A stretch of DNA of 64,000 nucleotides from Oscillospiraceae bacterium (GCA_009780345.1 WRAG01000008.1:1-64000), one strand, 5' to 3'; counted from the stretch's first letter, positions 19,958-30,918 are shown. The notes: generated by a model not told the origin, from the sequence alone. Numbers and translations are program-made.

Positions 19958-20809
19958 ATGAAAATCGGATTTATCGCTGACTCAGCAGCAGATATCAGAG
20001 AGGAATGGCAAAAAAAATACGACATAAAAGTTATTCCGCTTTGCCCGACAATCGATGACGTGACCTACACGCCGGGCGTTGACATCACAAACGAGGAATA
20101 TTACGACTTAATTCTAAACAGCGAGGATTTCCCGACAACGTCGCAGCCGCCTGCTGAAGTTGTTGCGAACGCGTACCGCGAAATGCTCGAGAAGTACGAC
20201 GCGGTAATTTATGTTACAATATCCGGCGCGGCAAGCGAGACCAACAACGTCGCGAACATGGCGGCGAAAGAGTTGATTGCCGAAGGAAAAGACCTTACAG
20301 TTATTGATTCAGAGCAACTTTGCGTCGGAATCGGAGTTCCGGTTGTAAACGCCGCAAGAATGCGTGATGCCGGCGCAAGTAAAGAAGAAATCATCGAATA
20401 TCTTATGACCGCGACCCGACGCGACACGCCGTATTTTTTGGTTGACGATTTGACGCAGCTTAAACGCGGCGGTCGAATCAAGGGCTCAAAGGTTGTAATT
20501 GCCAACCTGCTTGATATCAAGCCGATTCTGTGGGTTAACGAAGGACTAACGCAGGTAATGGACAAAGTGCGCGGCTCGAAAAAGAGCCTTGTGAAGCTTG
20601 TTGAAATAATGGAAGAAAAAGGGGACAACCTAAAGGATAAGGACATTTATGTGGCGCACGCGCGCGGCGGTGAGAAACTTGACCTTTTGGTTAAACTGAT
20701 CGAAGAGCGAATCGGACCGAAATCTATCCAAATCGAAAGCATAGGCCCGACAATCGTTACGCACTCAGGTGTCGGCGTGGTTTGCATATACTTTGAGCAT
20801 AAAGCGTAA
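19958..20809 (+). CDS. DegV family fatty-acid-binding protein
   Basis: 'GFIADSAADI...VIPLCPTIDDVTYTPGVDITNEEYYDLILNSEDFPTTSQP...VDDLTQLKRGGRI'. Confidence 0.95.
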   Translation: MKIGFIADSAADIREEWQKKYDIKVIPLCPTIDDVTYTPGVDITNEEYYDLILNSEDFPTTSQPPAEVVANAYREMLEKYDAVIYVTISGAASETNNVANMAAKELIAEGKDLTVIDSEQLCVGIGVPVVNAARMRDAGASKEEIIEYLMTATRRDTPYFLVDDLTQLKRGGRIKGSKVVIANLLDIKPILWVNEGLTQVMDKVRGSKKSLVKLVEIMEEKGDNLKDKDIYVAHARGGEKLDLLVKLIEERIGPKSIQIESIGPTIVTHSGVGVVCIYFEHKA

Positions 20810-20868
20810 GTTTTGCGCCTTAACCCGCGCCCGCAGGGCGCAAAAATCCAGATTCGGAGGTGAGTTAA

Positions 20869-21417
20869 ATGTACTTTTTCGAAAATGACGAGATAAAGTT
20901 CATAATTTTATATACGGTTTGGCGGTATGAAACGCCAATCCCATTTGAGGAACTCAACGCTGTTTTGACGTGGGAAAACGAAATATTAGATTACTTTACG
21001 CTTACCGAAAAGTTCGGCGAGCTGTCTGACGACGAATTTTTGGCGAAAACGTTTACCGAAAATCGCGAAAAATATGCGCTCACCTCGAAAGGGCACGAGG
21101 CGGTGGAATTCTTCACTAGCCGAATCCCGTCAAGCATCCGAAAATCCATTGACGACACAATCGGAAACATAAAATTCGATACGTTAATCAGTCCGCCGGC
21201 GATCACAAGCGAAGCCGTGCCAATCAACAGCGCGGGACAATTTTCGCTAAGCTGCAACATCACCGACGACGGAATCACCCTTTTGGATATGGAACTTTTC
21301 GTGGGCGATAAAGACGTCGCCACCAATGTTTCCAAGCATTTCAAGGAAAACGCCACCGAAATTTATCAGGCAATCCTAAAATTGTGCGTTCCCCGCGAAA
21401 ATCTAGATACAGAGTAA
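20869..21417 (+). CDS. DUF4364-like protein
   Basis: 'MYFFENDEIKFIILYTVWRYETPIPFEEL...YALTSKGHEAVEFFTSRIPSSIRKSID'; family from memory. Confidence 0.7.
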   Translation: MYFFENDEIKFIILYTVWRYETPIPFEELNAVLTWENEILDYFTLTEKFGELSDDEFLAKTFTENREKYALTSKGHEAVEFFTSRIPSSIRKSIDDTIGNIKFDTLISPPAITSEAVPINSAGQFSLSCNITDDGITLLDMELFVGDKDVATNVSKHFKENATEIYQAILKLCVPRENLDTE

Positions 21418-21475
21418 TACAAACACAACTCTCCGAATAGATATGTAAGAATCATATTTATTCGGAGGGATTTTT

Positions 21476-22063
21476 GTGAAAAAAGATTTAAGAAAGATAC
21501 TTATCGTGTCAATTTGCTTCGTGCTCGCGTTGTCAGTTTCGCTTGTCGGCTGTCTCGGACGCAACGGCGGAAATGATTGCGAGTGTGCCGAAGAATGTAC
21601 GCCCGAATGCGCTTGCGGCTGTTCTGTCGCCGCGGTTTTCGCTCCGCTCGGCGAGCGGAACAACGTTGCGATTGCGGTAATCGGCACCAACGCCGCGCTC
21701 GCGAATGTCGGAATTGACATGATGCTTGCATACCTTGAAACGCAAGGCAAAACCGCCGATTTCAACGAAATCCACGACCGCGATGCGCTTCGCGCGCTAA
21801 AGTCGGGCACTGTTGACGTCGCAATTAGCTTCGGCTCGCGTACAAATGACCGTGAAATTATGTGGCTTCCTATCATAAGCCGTGATTCCGAGCGGTTCTA
21901 CATCGCGTTTCGCCGCAGCGATAGCGAATTCGCGAACAAATTCGCCGAGTTCGTAAACGAATACCATCGAAGCGGCGACCTGGAACGCCTCGCCCGGCAA
22001 CACATGGCGAACTATCGCGATTTTATGGCGGATATTCAACCGCCGTTTAGGTTTGAGCGATAG
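21476..22063 (+). CDS. Lipoprotein with periplasmic-binding-protein-like domain
   Basis: Lipobox 'SLVGC', Cys-rich 'CECAEECTPECACGC', then 'IAVIGTNAALANVGIDMMLAYLETQGKTADFNEIHDRDALRALKSGTVDVAIS'. Confidence 0.6.
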   Translation: MKKDLRKILIVSICFVLALSVSLVGCLGRNGGNDCECAEECTPECACGCSVAAVFAPLGERNNVAIAVIGTNAALANVGIDMMLAYLETQGKTADFNEIHDRDALRALKSGTVDVAISFGSRTNDREIMWLPIISRDSERFYIAFRRSDSEFANKFAEFVNEYHRSGDLERLARQHMANYRDFMADIQPPFRFER

Positions 22064-22077
22064 TAGGAACAAACCAT

Positions 22078-22146
22078 GTAGGGGCGACATTCTGTCGCCC
22101 GTGGGAATAATTTCCTCGCCGGCGGGCGGCAAAATGCCGCCCCTAC
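22078..22146. repeat. P-type palindromic element, copy 1
   Basis: gtaggggcgacattctgtcgcccg...cgggcggcaaaatgccgcccctac. Confidence 0.85.
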
Positions 22147-22186
22147 ACCAAGGGTACCAAATTTCACATACAAATGAGAAAATTTT

Positions 22187-22792
22187 ATGTTCAAAACCAA
22201 GGTTCGATGCTTCCTCGCCGGTCTGCTTGCGGCGACTTTGCTAATCTCAACGCTAACCCTCGCAAGCGGCGCGCTCCGCGAGGTATTCTACGGCGTCAAC
22301 GTCGTCGTAAACGGCGAACCGCAACACTTCGACGACGATTCGCAGCCGTTTATCTTGGACGGCCGAACATTTCTCCCCGTCCGCGGAATCGCGGAGGCGT
22401 TGGGCTATCACGCGAGTTTCGATGGTGATACAAACACGGTTTATATCACCGACGCACCTATGGAACACCCCATAATCGGGCAGTGGAATGTTATAGCGCA
22501 AATATGGAATGGTGAGTTTCGATATATTGAGAATGTCTTTCAATTCACTTTTTTACCTGGTGGAGAAGGGTATAGCTATTTTAATAGTGGAGAATATGGG
22601 TTAGGAGCAGGAAGAGGGTTTACCAGAAAATTTCCTTGGTCGCTTCATTTTGGTGTTTTGGCCATGCATAATATTGAACAACCACGTTTTTTTGAAGAGT
22701 ATTCTTATGAGTTTTCAGATAACCGACTTATATTGACTGATTTACTACAATATAGAGATAGCATACTAATCCTCGAAAGAATAGAAGAATAA
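22187..22792 (+). CDS. Secreted stalk-domain (copper amine oxidase N-like) protein with GxW C-terminal domain
   Basis: 'VVVNGEPQHFDDDSQPFILDGRTFLPVRGIAEALGYHASFDGDTNTVYI...PIIGQWNVI'. Confidence 0.8.
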   Translation: MFKTKVRCFLAGLLAATLLISTLTLASGALREVFYGVNVVVNGEPQHFDDDSQPFILDGRTFLPVRGIAEALGYHASFDGDTNTVYITDAPMEHPIIGQWNVIAQIWNGEFRYIENVFQFTFLPGGEGYSYFNSGEYGLGAGRGFTRKFPWSLHFGVLAMHNIEQPRFFEEYSYEFSDNRLILTDLLQYRDSILILERIEE

Positions 22793-22804
22793 GGAGATAC
22801 CCCC

Positions 22805-23404
22805 ATGGACTACTACATCGCGCCGCTGGCGAAACTAATTGAATCGTTCGAACGCCTCCCCGGAATCGGGCACAAAACCGCGCAACGCTTGGCATTTTAC
22901 ATGCTCGGACTCCCCGAAGAGGAAGCGCTCGCAATGGCTGACGCAATCGTCAACGCCAAACGGAGCGTACGATATTGCAAAATCTGCCAAAACCTCACCG
23001 ACGGCGAGGTTTGCGCGCTGTGCGCCAACGACAAACGCGACGAGAGTATCGTGTGCGTTATGGAAAGCCCCAAAGACGTTGTGCAGATGGAGAAAACCCA
23101 CGAATTTTCAGGGATTTATCACGTTTTGCACGGCGCGATTTCGCCAATGGAAAACATCGGGCCGGAAGACATAAGAATCAAGGAACTACTTGCTCGCCTT
23201 GCCGACGGAACGGTCAAAGAGGTAGTCATGGCGACCAATCCGAACCTCGAGGGCGAGGCGACGGCGATGTATATCTCGAAACTGATTAAACCGCTGGGAA
23301 TCAAGGTTACGCGAATCGCGTACGGCGTCCCTGTCGGCGGAGATTTGGAGTACGCTGACGAAGTTACGTTGTCGAAGGCAATGCAACTGCGAATTGAAAT
23401 ATAA
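22805..23404 (+). CDS. recR: Recombination mediator RecR
   Basis: '[24 protein letters not shown]...[66 protein letters not shown]'. Confidence 0.97.
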   Translation: MDYYIAPLAKLIESFERLPGIGHKTAQRLAFYMLGLPEEEALAMADAIVNAKRSVRYCKICQNLTDGEVCALCANDKRDESIVCVMESPKDVVQMEKTHEFSGIYHVLHGAISPMENIGPEDIRIKELLARLADGTVKEVVMATNPNLEGEATAMYISKLIKPLGIKVTRIAYGVPVGGDLEYADEVTLSKAMQLRIEI

Positions 23405-23411
23405 CTAAATA

Positions 23412-23456
23412 AAATGGAACCCCGCCTTTGCAGGACTGGGGTTCCATTTCATTTTT
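23412..23456 (+). terminator. Rho-independent terminator downstream of recR
   Basis: aaatggaaccccgcctttgcaggactggggttccatttcattttt. Confidence 0.8.
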
Positions 23457-23609
23457 CGGCAGCGGAGTACAAATTCCCCGCTGAAATCGTTGCAATTTCG
23501 TTGAAAAAGCAGGCAAGTTTGCAACAAAAAACGCGCCGCGAGTAAGTACTTAATATGCTATCGGGCATATCCTAAAAGTTCTTTTAACCCCGCCGCAGGA
23601 CGCAAAAAA

Positions 23610-24653
23610 CTACAATATATTCACACCCTCGTCGCCCGCAACAACCTCGCCCACAACGTAGGCAGTTTCACCCGTCGCCGCAAGGGTAGCAACAGCCAAA
23701 TCAGCGTCGCCTTTCGCGACCGCGAACATCATTCCAAGCCCCATGTTAAAGGTGTTATACATATCTCGTTCCGAAATTTTTCCGCTCGCCGCGATAATAT
23801 TAAAAATCGGCGGAACAGTAAAGCTTGCCGCGTCAATTTTAGCGCGAACGCCCTTCGGCAACATTCGCGGGATATTTTCATAAAACCCGCCGCCGGTAAT
23901 ATGCGAAATCGCTTTCACATTCACCTTTTTCAACAGTTCAAGCATCGGTTTCACGTAAATTCTCGTCGGAGTCAAAAGCGCCTCGCCGATTGTAGACGAA
24001 AGCTCTTCCGAATAAATCGCCAACCGCTCGGAATTCTTCTCGTTATCCTCGCCGATGTTAAAAACCTTGCGAATCAACGAAAACCCGTTACTGTGCACGC
24101 CGCTTGACGGCAACGCAATCAACACATCACCCGCCGAAACCGTCGAATTATCGACAATTCTACTTTTTTCGACAATCCCAACCGAAAATCCCGCCATATC
24201 ATATTCATCGGCAGGATAAAACCCCGGCATTTCAGCGGTTTCTCCGCCCACAAGCGCGCAACCTGCAAGCACGCAACCGTCCGCGATTCCTTTTACGATA
24301 TCGGCGATTCGCTCCGGCTCGTTCTTGCCGCATGCGATATAATCAAGGAAAAACAGCGGCTTCGCGCCGCTGCAAATAATATCGTTGACGCACATCGCGA
24401 CGCAATCCTGCCCCACCGTGTCATGCTTATTCAAAATAAACGCGAGTTTAAGCTTGGTTCCAACGCCGTCGGTTCCCGAAACCAAAACGGGCGTATCATA
24501 TCCGCTCGGAAGCTCAAAAAGCCCGCCGAAACCGCCGATTCCAGACAAAACGCCGCTTGTAACTGTCCTCGCCACATGAGATTTCATAAGTTCCACCGCG
24601 CGATAGCCCGCCTCAACGTCAACCCCCGCGGCTTTGTATGCTGAATTGCTCAT
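23610..24653 (-). CDS. purM: Phosphoribosylformylglycinamidine cyclo-ligase
   Basis: '[22 protein letters not shown]...[18 protein letters not shown]'. Confidence 0.97.
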   Translation of the reverse strand: MSNSAYKAAGVDVEAGYRAVELMKSHVARTVTSGVLSGIGGFGGLFELPSGYDTPVLVSGTDGVGTKLKLAFILNKHDTVGQDCVAMCVNDIICSGAKPLFFLDYIACGKNEPERIADIVKGIADGCVLAGCALVGGETAEMPGFYPADEYDMAGFSVGIVEKSRIVDNSTVSAGDVLIALPSSGVHSNGFSLIRKVFNIGEDNEKNSERLAIYSEELSSTIGEALLTPTRIYVKPMLELLKKVNVKAISHITGGGFYENIPRMLPKGVRAKIDAASFTVPPIFNIIAASGKISERDMYNTFNMGLGMMFAVAKGDADLAVATLAATGETAYVVGEVVAGDEGVNIL

Positions 24654-24672
24654 AATCTAGTCCCCCTATAAG

Positions 24673-25128
24673 TTAGTTAAAATTTTCCACTCTTTCAAAA
24701 ACATTTGCTGAATCCATTGGAGATTGATGATACATATAAAGTCGCCCATCTGATATATGATAATAACCGCGAGAACGCATTTCGTCAACTTGCGGACGTC
24801 GCCACTCGCCTGTTGAACTATCTCTAATCCCGCCAAGTCCAAACCACTCTCCGGAGCAGGAATACCAATAGGAACTCCACCATTCACCCTTAGATCTTCC
24901 ATATCGGGTGCCATCGGCATTAAAAATTACAACTTCATCACAGTTATCACGCACAAAAAATTCTCCATCACGATAGGTACCCACCATCACCCACTCACCG
25001 ACCAAATCAGAGTCGATTTGCGCAACAACAGAAGTATCAATGTTTTCGCCCGAACATCCTATCAGCGATATTGCAAGCATCACAACAATCGCAATAATAA
25101 AAATCAATTTCTTCAATGCATGTTTCAT
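24673..25128 (-). CDS. Small lipoprotein with GEW motif
   Basis: Lipobox 'AISLIGCSG', 'LVGEWVMVGTYRDGEFFVRDNCDEVVIFNADGTR'. Confidence 0.7.
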   Translation of the reverse strand: MKHALKKLIFIIAIVVMLAISLIGCSGENIDTSVVAQIDSDLVGEWVMVGTYRDGEFFVRDNCDEVVIFNADGTRYGRSKGEWWSSYWYSCSGEWFGLGGIRDSSTGEWRRPQVDEMRSRGYYHISDGRLYMYHQSPMDSANVFERVENFN

Positions 25129-25147
25129 CTCAAATCACCCATTCAAA

Positions 25148-26428
25148 TTATACCATAAACCTGCTAACTTTCGCAAGTATTTTTTCCTCGTCAAGGGTTT
25201 TCAGCTCCCGATTTTCCATCAAAATTTTGCCGCGAACAATAACGGTATCAACGTCCGCGCCGTTCGCCGAATAAACGATATTGCTCACCGTATTATGATT
25301 CGGCGTCAGATGCGGCTTGTTAAAATCAAGCAAAATCATGTCTGCGTACTTGCCGGCCTCGATACTTCCGCTATTTTCAAGCCCCAGCGCCAGATATCCG
25401 TTTGTCGTAGCCATTTTCAGCACCTCATTCGCCGGCAACACCGTCGGATTCAGCGTAACGCCCTTGTGCAACATCGCCGCAAGCTTTATCTCCTCAAACA
25501 AATCCAAATTATTATTGCTCGCCGCGCCGTCGGTGCCCAAAGCGACGGTGATTCCGCGGTTTTGCATATCCACGACCCGCGCAACTCCGCTCGCCAACTT
25601 TAGATTGCTGACAGGATTGTGAACCACCGTCGCGTTGTTGGATTTCAAGATTTCCATATCACTATCGCTCAGCCAAACCCCATGCGCGCAGGTTGTTTTC
25701 TTATTCAAAATGCCGCACCGATTCATCAGTTCGGTCGGCGACACGCCATACGTTTTTTGGCAATTTATATTCTCAATCTCGGTTTCGGACAGGTGCGTGT
25801 GTATGCTCGCCCCAAGCGTATCAGCTAATTCCGCCGTCGCCCGAAGGTATTTTTCACTGCAAGTATACACCGCGTGCGGCGCGATCTCTACCTTGATTTT
25901 TCCGTCCGCCGAACCGTGGAAATCCTTATACAACGCCGCCGCGCGCGCCAAGTAAAGGTTATCCGCTTTACAGTCATCGTCGCCACCGATAACACAGCCG
26001 CCGATATTGGCGTACACCCCGCTCTCTATGGCGATTTCAGCGGTTTTCCGCGAGAAAAAATACATATCCGCAAACCCAATCGTCCCCGACTTTATCATTT
26101 CAGCAATCGCAAGCGCACTGCCCCAATACACGTCATCCTCAGTCATCTTGTCCTCGGCGGGAAAAATCTTCTTCTCAAGCCAATCCTGCAAATTCATATC
26201 GTCCGCGTATCCGCGCAGCAACGTCATCGCCGAATGTGCGTGCGCGTTAACAAGCCCGGGCATAACAACCTTGCCCGCGCCGTCGATGGTTCGTGCATAT
26301 TTCGTGCTAGGCGCAACTTCGCCGATATAGTCTATCATTTCCCCGGAAATACCAACAAACCCTTGTTTGATTACCGTTTCGGCATCGTCAAGCGTGACGA
26401 TGCCGACGTTTTTTATTAAAACACTCAT
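25148..26428 (-). CDS. mtaD: MTA/SAH deaminase-type amidohydrolase
   Basis: 'VMPGLVNAHAHSAMTLLRGYADDMNLQDWLEKKIFPAEDKMTEDDVYWGS...HTHLSETEIE...CAHGVWLSDSD...VALGTDGAASNNNLDLFEEIK'. Confidence 0.88.
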   Translation of the reverse strand: MSVLIKNVGIVTLDDAETVIKQGFVGISGEMIDYIGEVAPSTKYARTIDGAGKVVMPGLVNAHAHSAMTLLRGYADDMNLQDWLEKKIFPAEDKMTEDDVYWGSALAIAEMIKSGTIGFADMYFFSRKTAEIAIESGVYANIGGCVIGGDDDCKADNLYLARAAALYKDFHGSADGKIKVEIAPHAVYTCSEKYLRATAELADTLGASIHTHLSETEIENINCQKTYGVSPTELMNRCGILNKKTTCAHGVWLSDSDMEILKSNNATVVHNPVSNLKLASGVARVVDMQNRGITVALGTDGAASNNNLDLFEEIKLAAMLHKGVTLNPTVLPANEVLKMATTNGYLALGLENSGSIEAGKYADMILLDFNKPHLTPNHNTVSNIVYSANGADVDTVIVRGKILMENRELKTLDEEKILAKVSRFMV

Positions 26429-26469
26429 AATTTTTCGTTCCTTTTCGAATTTAAAATTATTTTTCAGTT

Positions 26470-26980
26470 AAAGACCTTATTCAGAGCTAGGCTCTGTGGG
26501 CATTCTGCTGCCGCAGGGGCGATAAGGGCTCTGCCCTTATCAATCCCGGTCGCCTATGGACGCAAACACCAAAAGGCGGTGATTTGCGCCAAAGCCGGCG
26601 ACAGAAAAGCTGGGTTAGCGAGCCGCATTCGCGGAAAGACTAGAGAGATAAAACGCCGCGCTCGTTCGAGACCGATCCGCGCCTAAAAGCGCGAGATATT
26701 ATTCAGACAGAGGCGAGTTGATTGCACTCAGTTCCGCGCCACGTGTGCTCAGTTTTTGAGCACGTGCGTGAGCGCGGCGCTTTTGATCAAACTTTTGGCG
26801 CGCAAAAGTTTGCTGGATTGGCAAGGACTGGTCCTTGCCGCGCCGCGCGCGCCCGCGCAATTCCTGCCGCCGCAACGGCAAAATGGGTTTTTAGGGCAAA
26901 GCCCTAAAAACCATGCGGCAGCGGCCTCACATATGCGCTTGTCAGCGCAAGACAGCCCGCCGCTTGCCAAGCGGCAAAAC
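26470..26980. repeat. Intergenic mosaic of palindromic modules (R4)
   Basis: Shares 'gcgaaccgcattcgcggaaagactag', the GAGCACGTG module and the 'aggactggtccttg' module (reverse) with R7, R8 and R10. Confidence 0.7.
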
Positions 26981-28227
26981 TAGGACTCCGCCCCATCCAA
27001 ATACTGCCTCTGCTCATCAGTCAAACTATCAATCCCAATCCCCATTGCCGCAAGTTTCAATCGCGCGACGTATTCGTCAATTTCGCGCGGAACGTTGTAC
27101 ATTTTCGCTTCCAACTTCTCGCGGTTCTCTGCCACATATGCAACCGACAGGGCTTGAATCGCGAAACTCATATCCATAATTTCGGCGGGATGTCCGTCTC
27201 CGGCGGCGAGATTTACCAATCGCCCATCTGCGAGTAGACATAATTCTTTGCCTTTATTTTCACCGATTTTATGTAACCTTATGTTCGGTTTTATGTCAAC
27301 CGAATCGGTTCCCAAATCAGGTTTCGAAATTTCGACGTCAAAATGTCCGGCGTTGCACAAAATCGCGCCGGATTTCATAACCTCGAAATGTTCGCGCCGA
27401 ATCACGTCCTTACAGCCCGTCGCGGTGATGAAAATATCACCCACCGCCGCCGCGTCAAGCATAGGAGCGACGTCGAATCCGTCCATATGCGCCTCGATCG
27501 CCTTGATCGGGTCGATTTCGGTCACGACGACCTTCGCGCCCTGCCCTTTCGCACGCATTGCGATTCCCTTGCCGCACCAGCCATAGCCGGCAACAACCAC
27601 GGTTTTGCCCGCCACGATTAGGTTTGTGGTGCGGTTTATGCCGTCCCACACCGACTGCCCCGTGCCATAGCGATTGTCGAACAGATACTTGCAATTCGCG
27701 TCATTCACCGCAATCATTGGGAATTTGAGCGATCCATCACGCTCCCTCGCGCGGATTCTGACGATTCCTGTCGTCGTTTCCTCGCAGCCGCCCCATAAGA
27801 ACTCGCCTAAGTCGGGGCGCTCGTCGAGTAGGTTCAACAAATCCCCGCCGTCGTCAATGATAACGTGAGGTTTGATTTCCAGCGTGTTTATAAGATGCTG
27901 CTTGTACTCTTCCTCCGTCGCGCCATACCAACCGTTGACCGCAAATCCGTCCGCCGCAAGCGCCGCGGCGACGTCATCTTGTGTTGAAAGCACGTTGCAC
28001 CCCGTAACAGCGACCTCCGCGCCCGCCGCGCGAACGGCATACGCAAGCCGCGCGGTTTTCGCCTCAAGATGAACGCTAATCGCAACTCGAACGCCATCAA
28101 GCGGGCGAGTTTTTGCGAAGTCGCTTTCTATTCGCGCCAAGATGGGCATGTGCTTTCGCACCCACTCGATTTTTTGCGCGCCGCTTGGCGCGAGGCTGAT
28201 ATCTTTTATATTATTGATTGTAATCAC
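26980..28227 (-). CDS. ahcY: Adenosylhomocysteinase
   Basis: 'RPLDGVRVAISVHLEAKTARLAYAVRAAGAEVAVTGCNVLSTQDDVAAAL...DDGGDLLNLL...VAGYGWCGKGIAMRAKGQGAKVVVTEIDPIKAIEA'. Confidence 0.96.
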   Translation of the reverse strand: MITINNIKDISLAPSGAQKIEWVRKHMPILARIESDFAKTRPLDGVRVAISVHLEAKTARLAYAVRAAGAEVAVTGCNVLSTQDDVAAALAADGFAVNGWYGATEEEYKQHLINTLEIKPHVIIDDGGDLLNLLDERPDLGEFLWGGCEETTTGIVRIRARERDGSLKFPMIAVNDANCKYLFDNRYGTGQSVWDGINRTTNLIVAGKTVVVAGYGWCGKGIAMRAKGQGAKVVVTEIDPIKAIEAHMDGFDVAPMLDAAAVGDIFITATGCKDVIRREHFEVMKSGAILCNAGHFDVEISKPDLGTDSVDIKPNIRLHKIGENKGKELCLLADGRLVNLAAGDGHPAEIMDMSFAIQALSVAYVAENREKLEAKMYNVPREIDEYVARLKLAAMGIGIDSLTDEQRQYLDGAES

Positions 28228-28236
28228 TCCTATTTG

Positions 28237-29784
28237 TTAGCTATTCCCTATCGGGTACATATTAAAGAACCGTAAAATCCCCGTTGTTACCGCGGTTGCG
28301 ATTTGTTCGTGGTTTTCGGTAATCCAAATCGCGGTTTCCTCGACGTCGTGGAAGTCAACTTCCAAAAGCACGACAGGCATGGTCGGCAGGCGGATTTCCA
28401 TCAAATTCCGCTCGATTCCGTCCCGCAAACCGCGCCCCTCACTGATCGTTATAGCATTCACTTCGTCATATATGTATTGCGCAAGCGCTATGCTGTTCGC
28501 CATTCGAGGGTGGAAGAAAATTTCGGTTCCCGTCGCCCTACCGTTTGCCGCGTTAGAGTGTAGCGAAACATATATGTCCGCGCCAACCGAACGCGCTTCA
28601 TACGCACGCTCGGGCAGATAGTATCTGAACGAAATTCCTTCACGCGGTTCGGCGGTTACGACGATAATTCCGTGTGATTCAAACTGTTCGGCGACAATTT
28701 TCGCAATGGCGATCATTTCGTCCGCTTCGGTGGTGTCAACTCCGGTGTAACGGTTGTAGAATTGCGTTGACGGACTGAGATATACGACTTTCACGCGCGG
28801 CGTTTCGGAGTTTGCAATCATTCCTGCGAGAAAGTCGTGAACGATGCTGTATCCGTATGTCGCTTCGGGCGCCCACCGCCCGCCGAGCCGCTCGGTATAT
28901 ACGTATGTTCCCGCCCAATTGAGGCTTATAACAAGGTCGAACCGCGGGTGAGTTCTTCCCACCGTCGGAACTCCGACATACGCCGCCATATGATTAAAGT
29001 GCGCGCGAACGCCGTCTTCCGGCGTTGCGAACGTCTCATGGTCGTGGGTTTCGTCGGCAACCGAATGTCTGACTTTGATTCCCGCCCAGTTGTTCATATT
29101 CGGTAAAACCGCGCCGGTGAAACGTCCGAACGCCGTCTCTTTCGCCGCTTGCGCGAAGAGAACGTCGGGACGGATTCCGAAAATTTCGCCGTAATACCAA
29201 TAAACTTCGGCGATGTCGATAAAGCGTTGGTGCGCGTTGCGGTCTGTCGCCCACGCTTGCGCCTGCGCGAGAGTCGCGACCGGCTCGCCTACAATCGACG
29301 TAAGGGTTCGAGGGTAGCGCGGCGGCTGTATTGTAACCGTGCGATTCCCGGCGGTCCAGGTTACGTCTTTGCCTGTTGCTTCCGCAATGGCTCGAAGCGG
29401 GACAAGCGTTCGATTATCTATGATTTGCGGCGGAGTGTCTAATGGAACCGTTCTGTATGGAGTAAAAATCGTACGTCCGTCGGACGAAACCACCGGAGTT
29501 ACGATTTCCATTTCTGTTATTCCTATTCGCAAACGAATGGCTTGTTCTTCTCTCGACGCTTGCACCGTTTGAACATTTTCAAACCATTCAACTTCCATGT
29601 TTAACGCCTCAAATATCGCGCGGAACGGAACCATGGTTCGATCATTTATGATGATCGGCGGAACATCGAATTGCACGCGTTCGCCGTTAAGGATCACTTG
29701 AATTTCGCTCGACGTCGCCGCGAACGCCGGTGTGATATGTATAAATATCAGAATTATCAGTAGTGCGGAAATGATTTTTTTCAT
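28237..29784 (-). CDS. Cell-wall hydrolase: stalk domain, glucosaminidase-like and N-acetylmuramoyl-L-alanine amidase domains
   Basis: 'VILNGERVQFDVPPIIINDRTMVPFRAIFEALNMEVEW', 'VLFAQAAKETAFGRFTGAVLPNMNNWAGIK', 'YLSPSTQFYNRYTG...DIYVSLHSNAA...EIFFHP'. Confidence 0.88.
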   Translation of the reverse strand: MKKIISALLIILIFIHITPAFAATSSEIQVILNGERVQFDVPPIIINDRTMVPFRAIFEALNMEVEWFENVQTVQASREEQAIRLRIGITEMEIVTPVVSSDGRTIFTPYRTVPLDTPPQIIDNRTLVPLRAIAEATGKDVTWTAGNRTVTIQPPRYPRTLTSIVGEPVATLAQAQAWATDRNAHQRFIDIAEVYWYYGEIFGIRPDVLFAQAAKETAFGRFTGAVLPNMNNWAGIKVRHSVADETHDHETFATPEDGVRAHFNHMAAYVGVPTVGRTHPRFDLVISLNWAGTYVYTERLGGRWAPEATYGYSIVHDFLAGMIANSETPRVKVVYLSPSTQFYNRYTGVDTTEADEMIAIAKIVAEQFESHGIIVVTAEPREGISFRYYLPERAYEARSVGADIYVSLHSNAANGRATGTEIFFHPRMANSIALAQYIYDEVNAITISEGRGLRDGIERNLMEIRLPTMPVVLLEVDFHDVEETAIWITENHEQIATAVTTGILRFFNMYPIGNS

Positions 29785-29909
29785 ATGTATCTCCTTTCGA
29801 CGGACGGCAAAATGCCGCCTCTACAAATAATTATTATACTTGAAAGCAGGCAAAAAATCAACCTTTTTTGTCGAATAACGAATTTTTACAAGTTTTTAAC
29901 AAAAAGCTC

Positions 29910-29938
29910 TTGACAAAGTTTGTAATTGCGTGTATAAT
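29910..29938 (+). promoter_or_regulatory. Promoter of infC-rpmI-rplT operon
   Basis: TTGACA-17 nt-TATAAT. Confidence 0.8.
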
Positions 29939-30013
29939 ATGTCGGTAAAGCAGAAGTCATCCGCTTCTCCCCTTAGCTTAGTATAGCAAAAGGGCACATA
30001 AACGTTTATTTTA

Positions 30014-30046
30014 ATGCGGATAACTTTTGGTTATTCGCATTTTTTG
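30014..30046 (+). terminator. Leader terminator/attenuator upstream of infC
   Basis: aatgcggataacttttggttattcgcatttttt, between the promoter and infC. Confidence 0.7.
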
Positions 30047-30061
30047 TATGTAAAAACTAAG

Positions 30062-30171
30062 TTTGCGTCAAATTTTGTAAGATTTCGACGAAAGCGGGAG
30101 CGAGCGTGTATGTATGATACCCGAGCGAGCGTTTTCGACGGAAGGTTGCGGAATTTCACGCAAACACTATA
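30062..30171 (+). promoter_or_regulatory. Structured RNA element, copy C1 (upstream of infC)
   Basis: tttgcgtcaaattttgtaag....gttgcggaatttcacgcaaa closing helix and tttcgacgaaagcg/cgttttcgacggaa inner helix. Confidence 0.7.
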
Positions 30172-30188
30172 GGAAGGAGTGTTAGGTA

Positions 30189-30734
30189 ATCGCTAAAAAA
30201 GATATGATGCAAATTAACGAAGCGATTCGCGATAGGGAGGTTCGTTTAATCGGACCTGATGGCGAACAGTTGGGGGTCGTCTCGATTAATGACGCGCAAG
30301 AGCGCGCGGCGGCGTTGAATTTAGACTTGGTCAAAATCGCGCCAACCGCGAAACCGCCGGTTTGTAAGATCATCGACTATGGCAAGTATAAGTTTGAGTC
30401 GGCGAAACGCGAAAAAGAAGCGAGGAAGAATCAAAAAATCGTCAACATTAAGGAAGTGAAGGTTTCCGCGAATATTGACCAACACGATTTGGAAACGAAG
30501 CTTCGTAACGCGCTGAAATTCCTGCAAGCGGGCGACAAAGTTAAGGTTTCACTCAGGTTCCGCGGGCGGGAGATTACTCACGCGTCGTTAGGCGAGAAAA
30601 CTTTGCTTAGATTTGCTTCAATGATTGAGGAAGCGGAAGCGGGAACCATTGAAAAACGCCCGAAACTTGAAGGGCGGCAAATGATTATGTTTATAACACC
30701 CACGAAAGGAGAAAAGGACAATGTCAAAACTTAA
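30189..30734 (+). CDS. infC: Translation initiation factor IF-3, probable AUC start
   Basis: [24 protein letters not shown]...[18 protein letters not shown] track starts at 30204. In-frame ATC at 30189 is 9 nt after GGAAGGAG and extends the N-terminus to (M)[14 protein letters not shown]. Confidence 0.9.
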   Translation: MAKKDMMQINEAIRDREVRLIGPDGEQLGVVSINDAQERAAALNLDLVKIAPTAKPPVCKIIDYGKYKFESAKREKEARKNQKIVNIKEVKVSANIDQHDLETKLRNALKFLQAGDKVKVSLRFRGREITHASLGEKTLLRFASMIEEAEAGTIEKRPKLEGRQMIMFITPTKGEKDNVKT

Positions 30735-30918
30735 AACACACAAAGGCGCCGCAAAACGTTTCAGCCTTACGAAAAGCGGAAAAGTTAAGCGCAGCAAAGC
30801 GTTCAGACGTCACATTTTGAATAAGAAAAGCACAAAAACTAAGCGTCATCTAAGAGCGGGCGGCTATGTTGCCGTTGCTGATGAAAAGAATGTAAAGGCT
30901 ATGATACCTTATAAATAA
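30721..30918 (+). CDS. rpmI: 50S ribosomal protein L35
   Basis: [45 protein letters not shown]. Confidence 0.97.
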   Translation: MSKLKTHKGAAKRFSLTKSGKVKRSKAFRRHILNKKSTKTKRHLRAGGYVAVADEKNVKAMIPYK

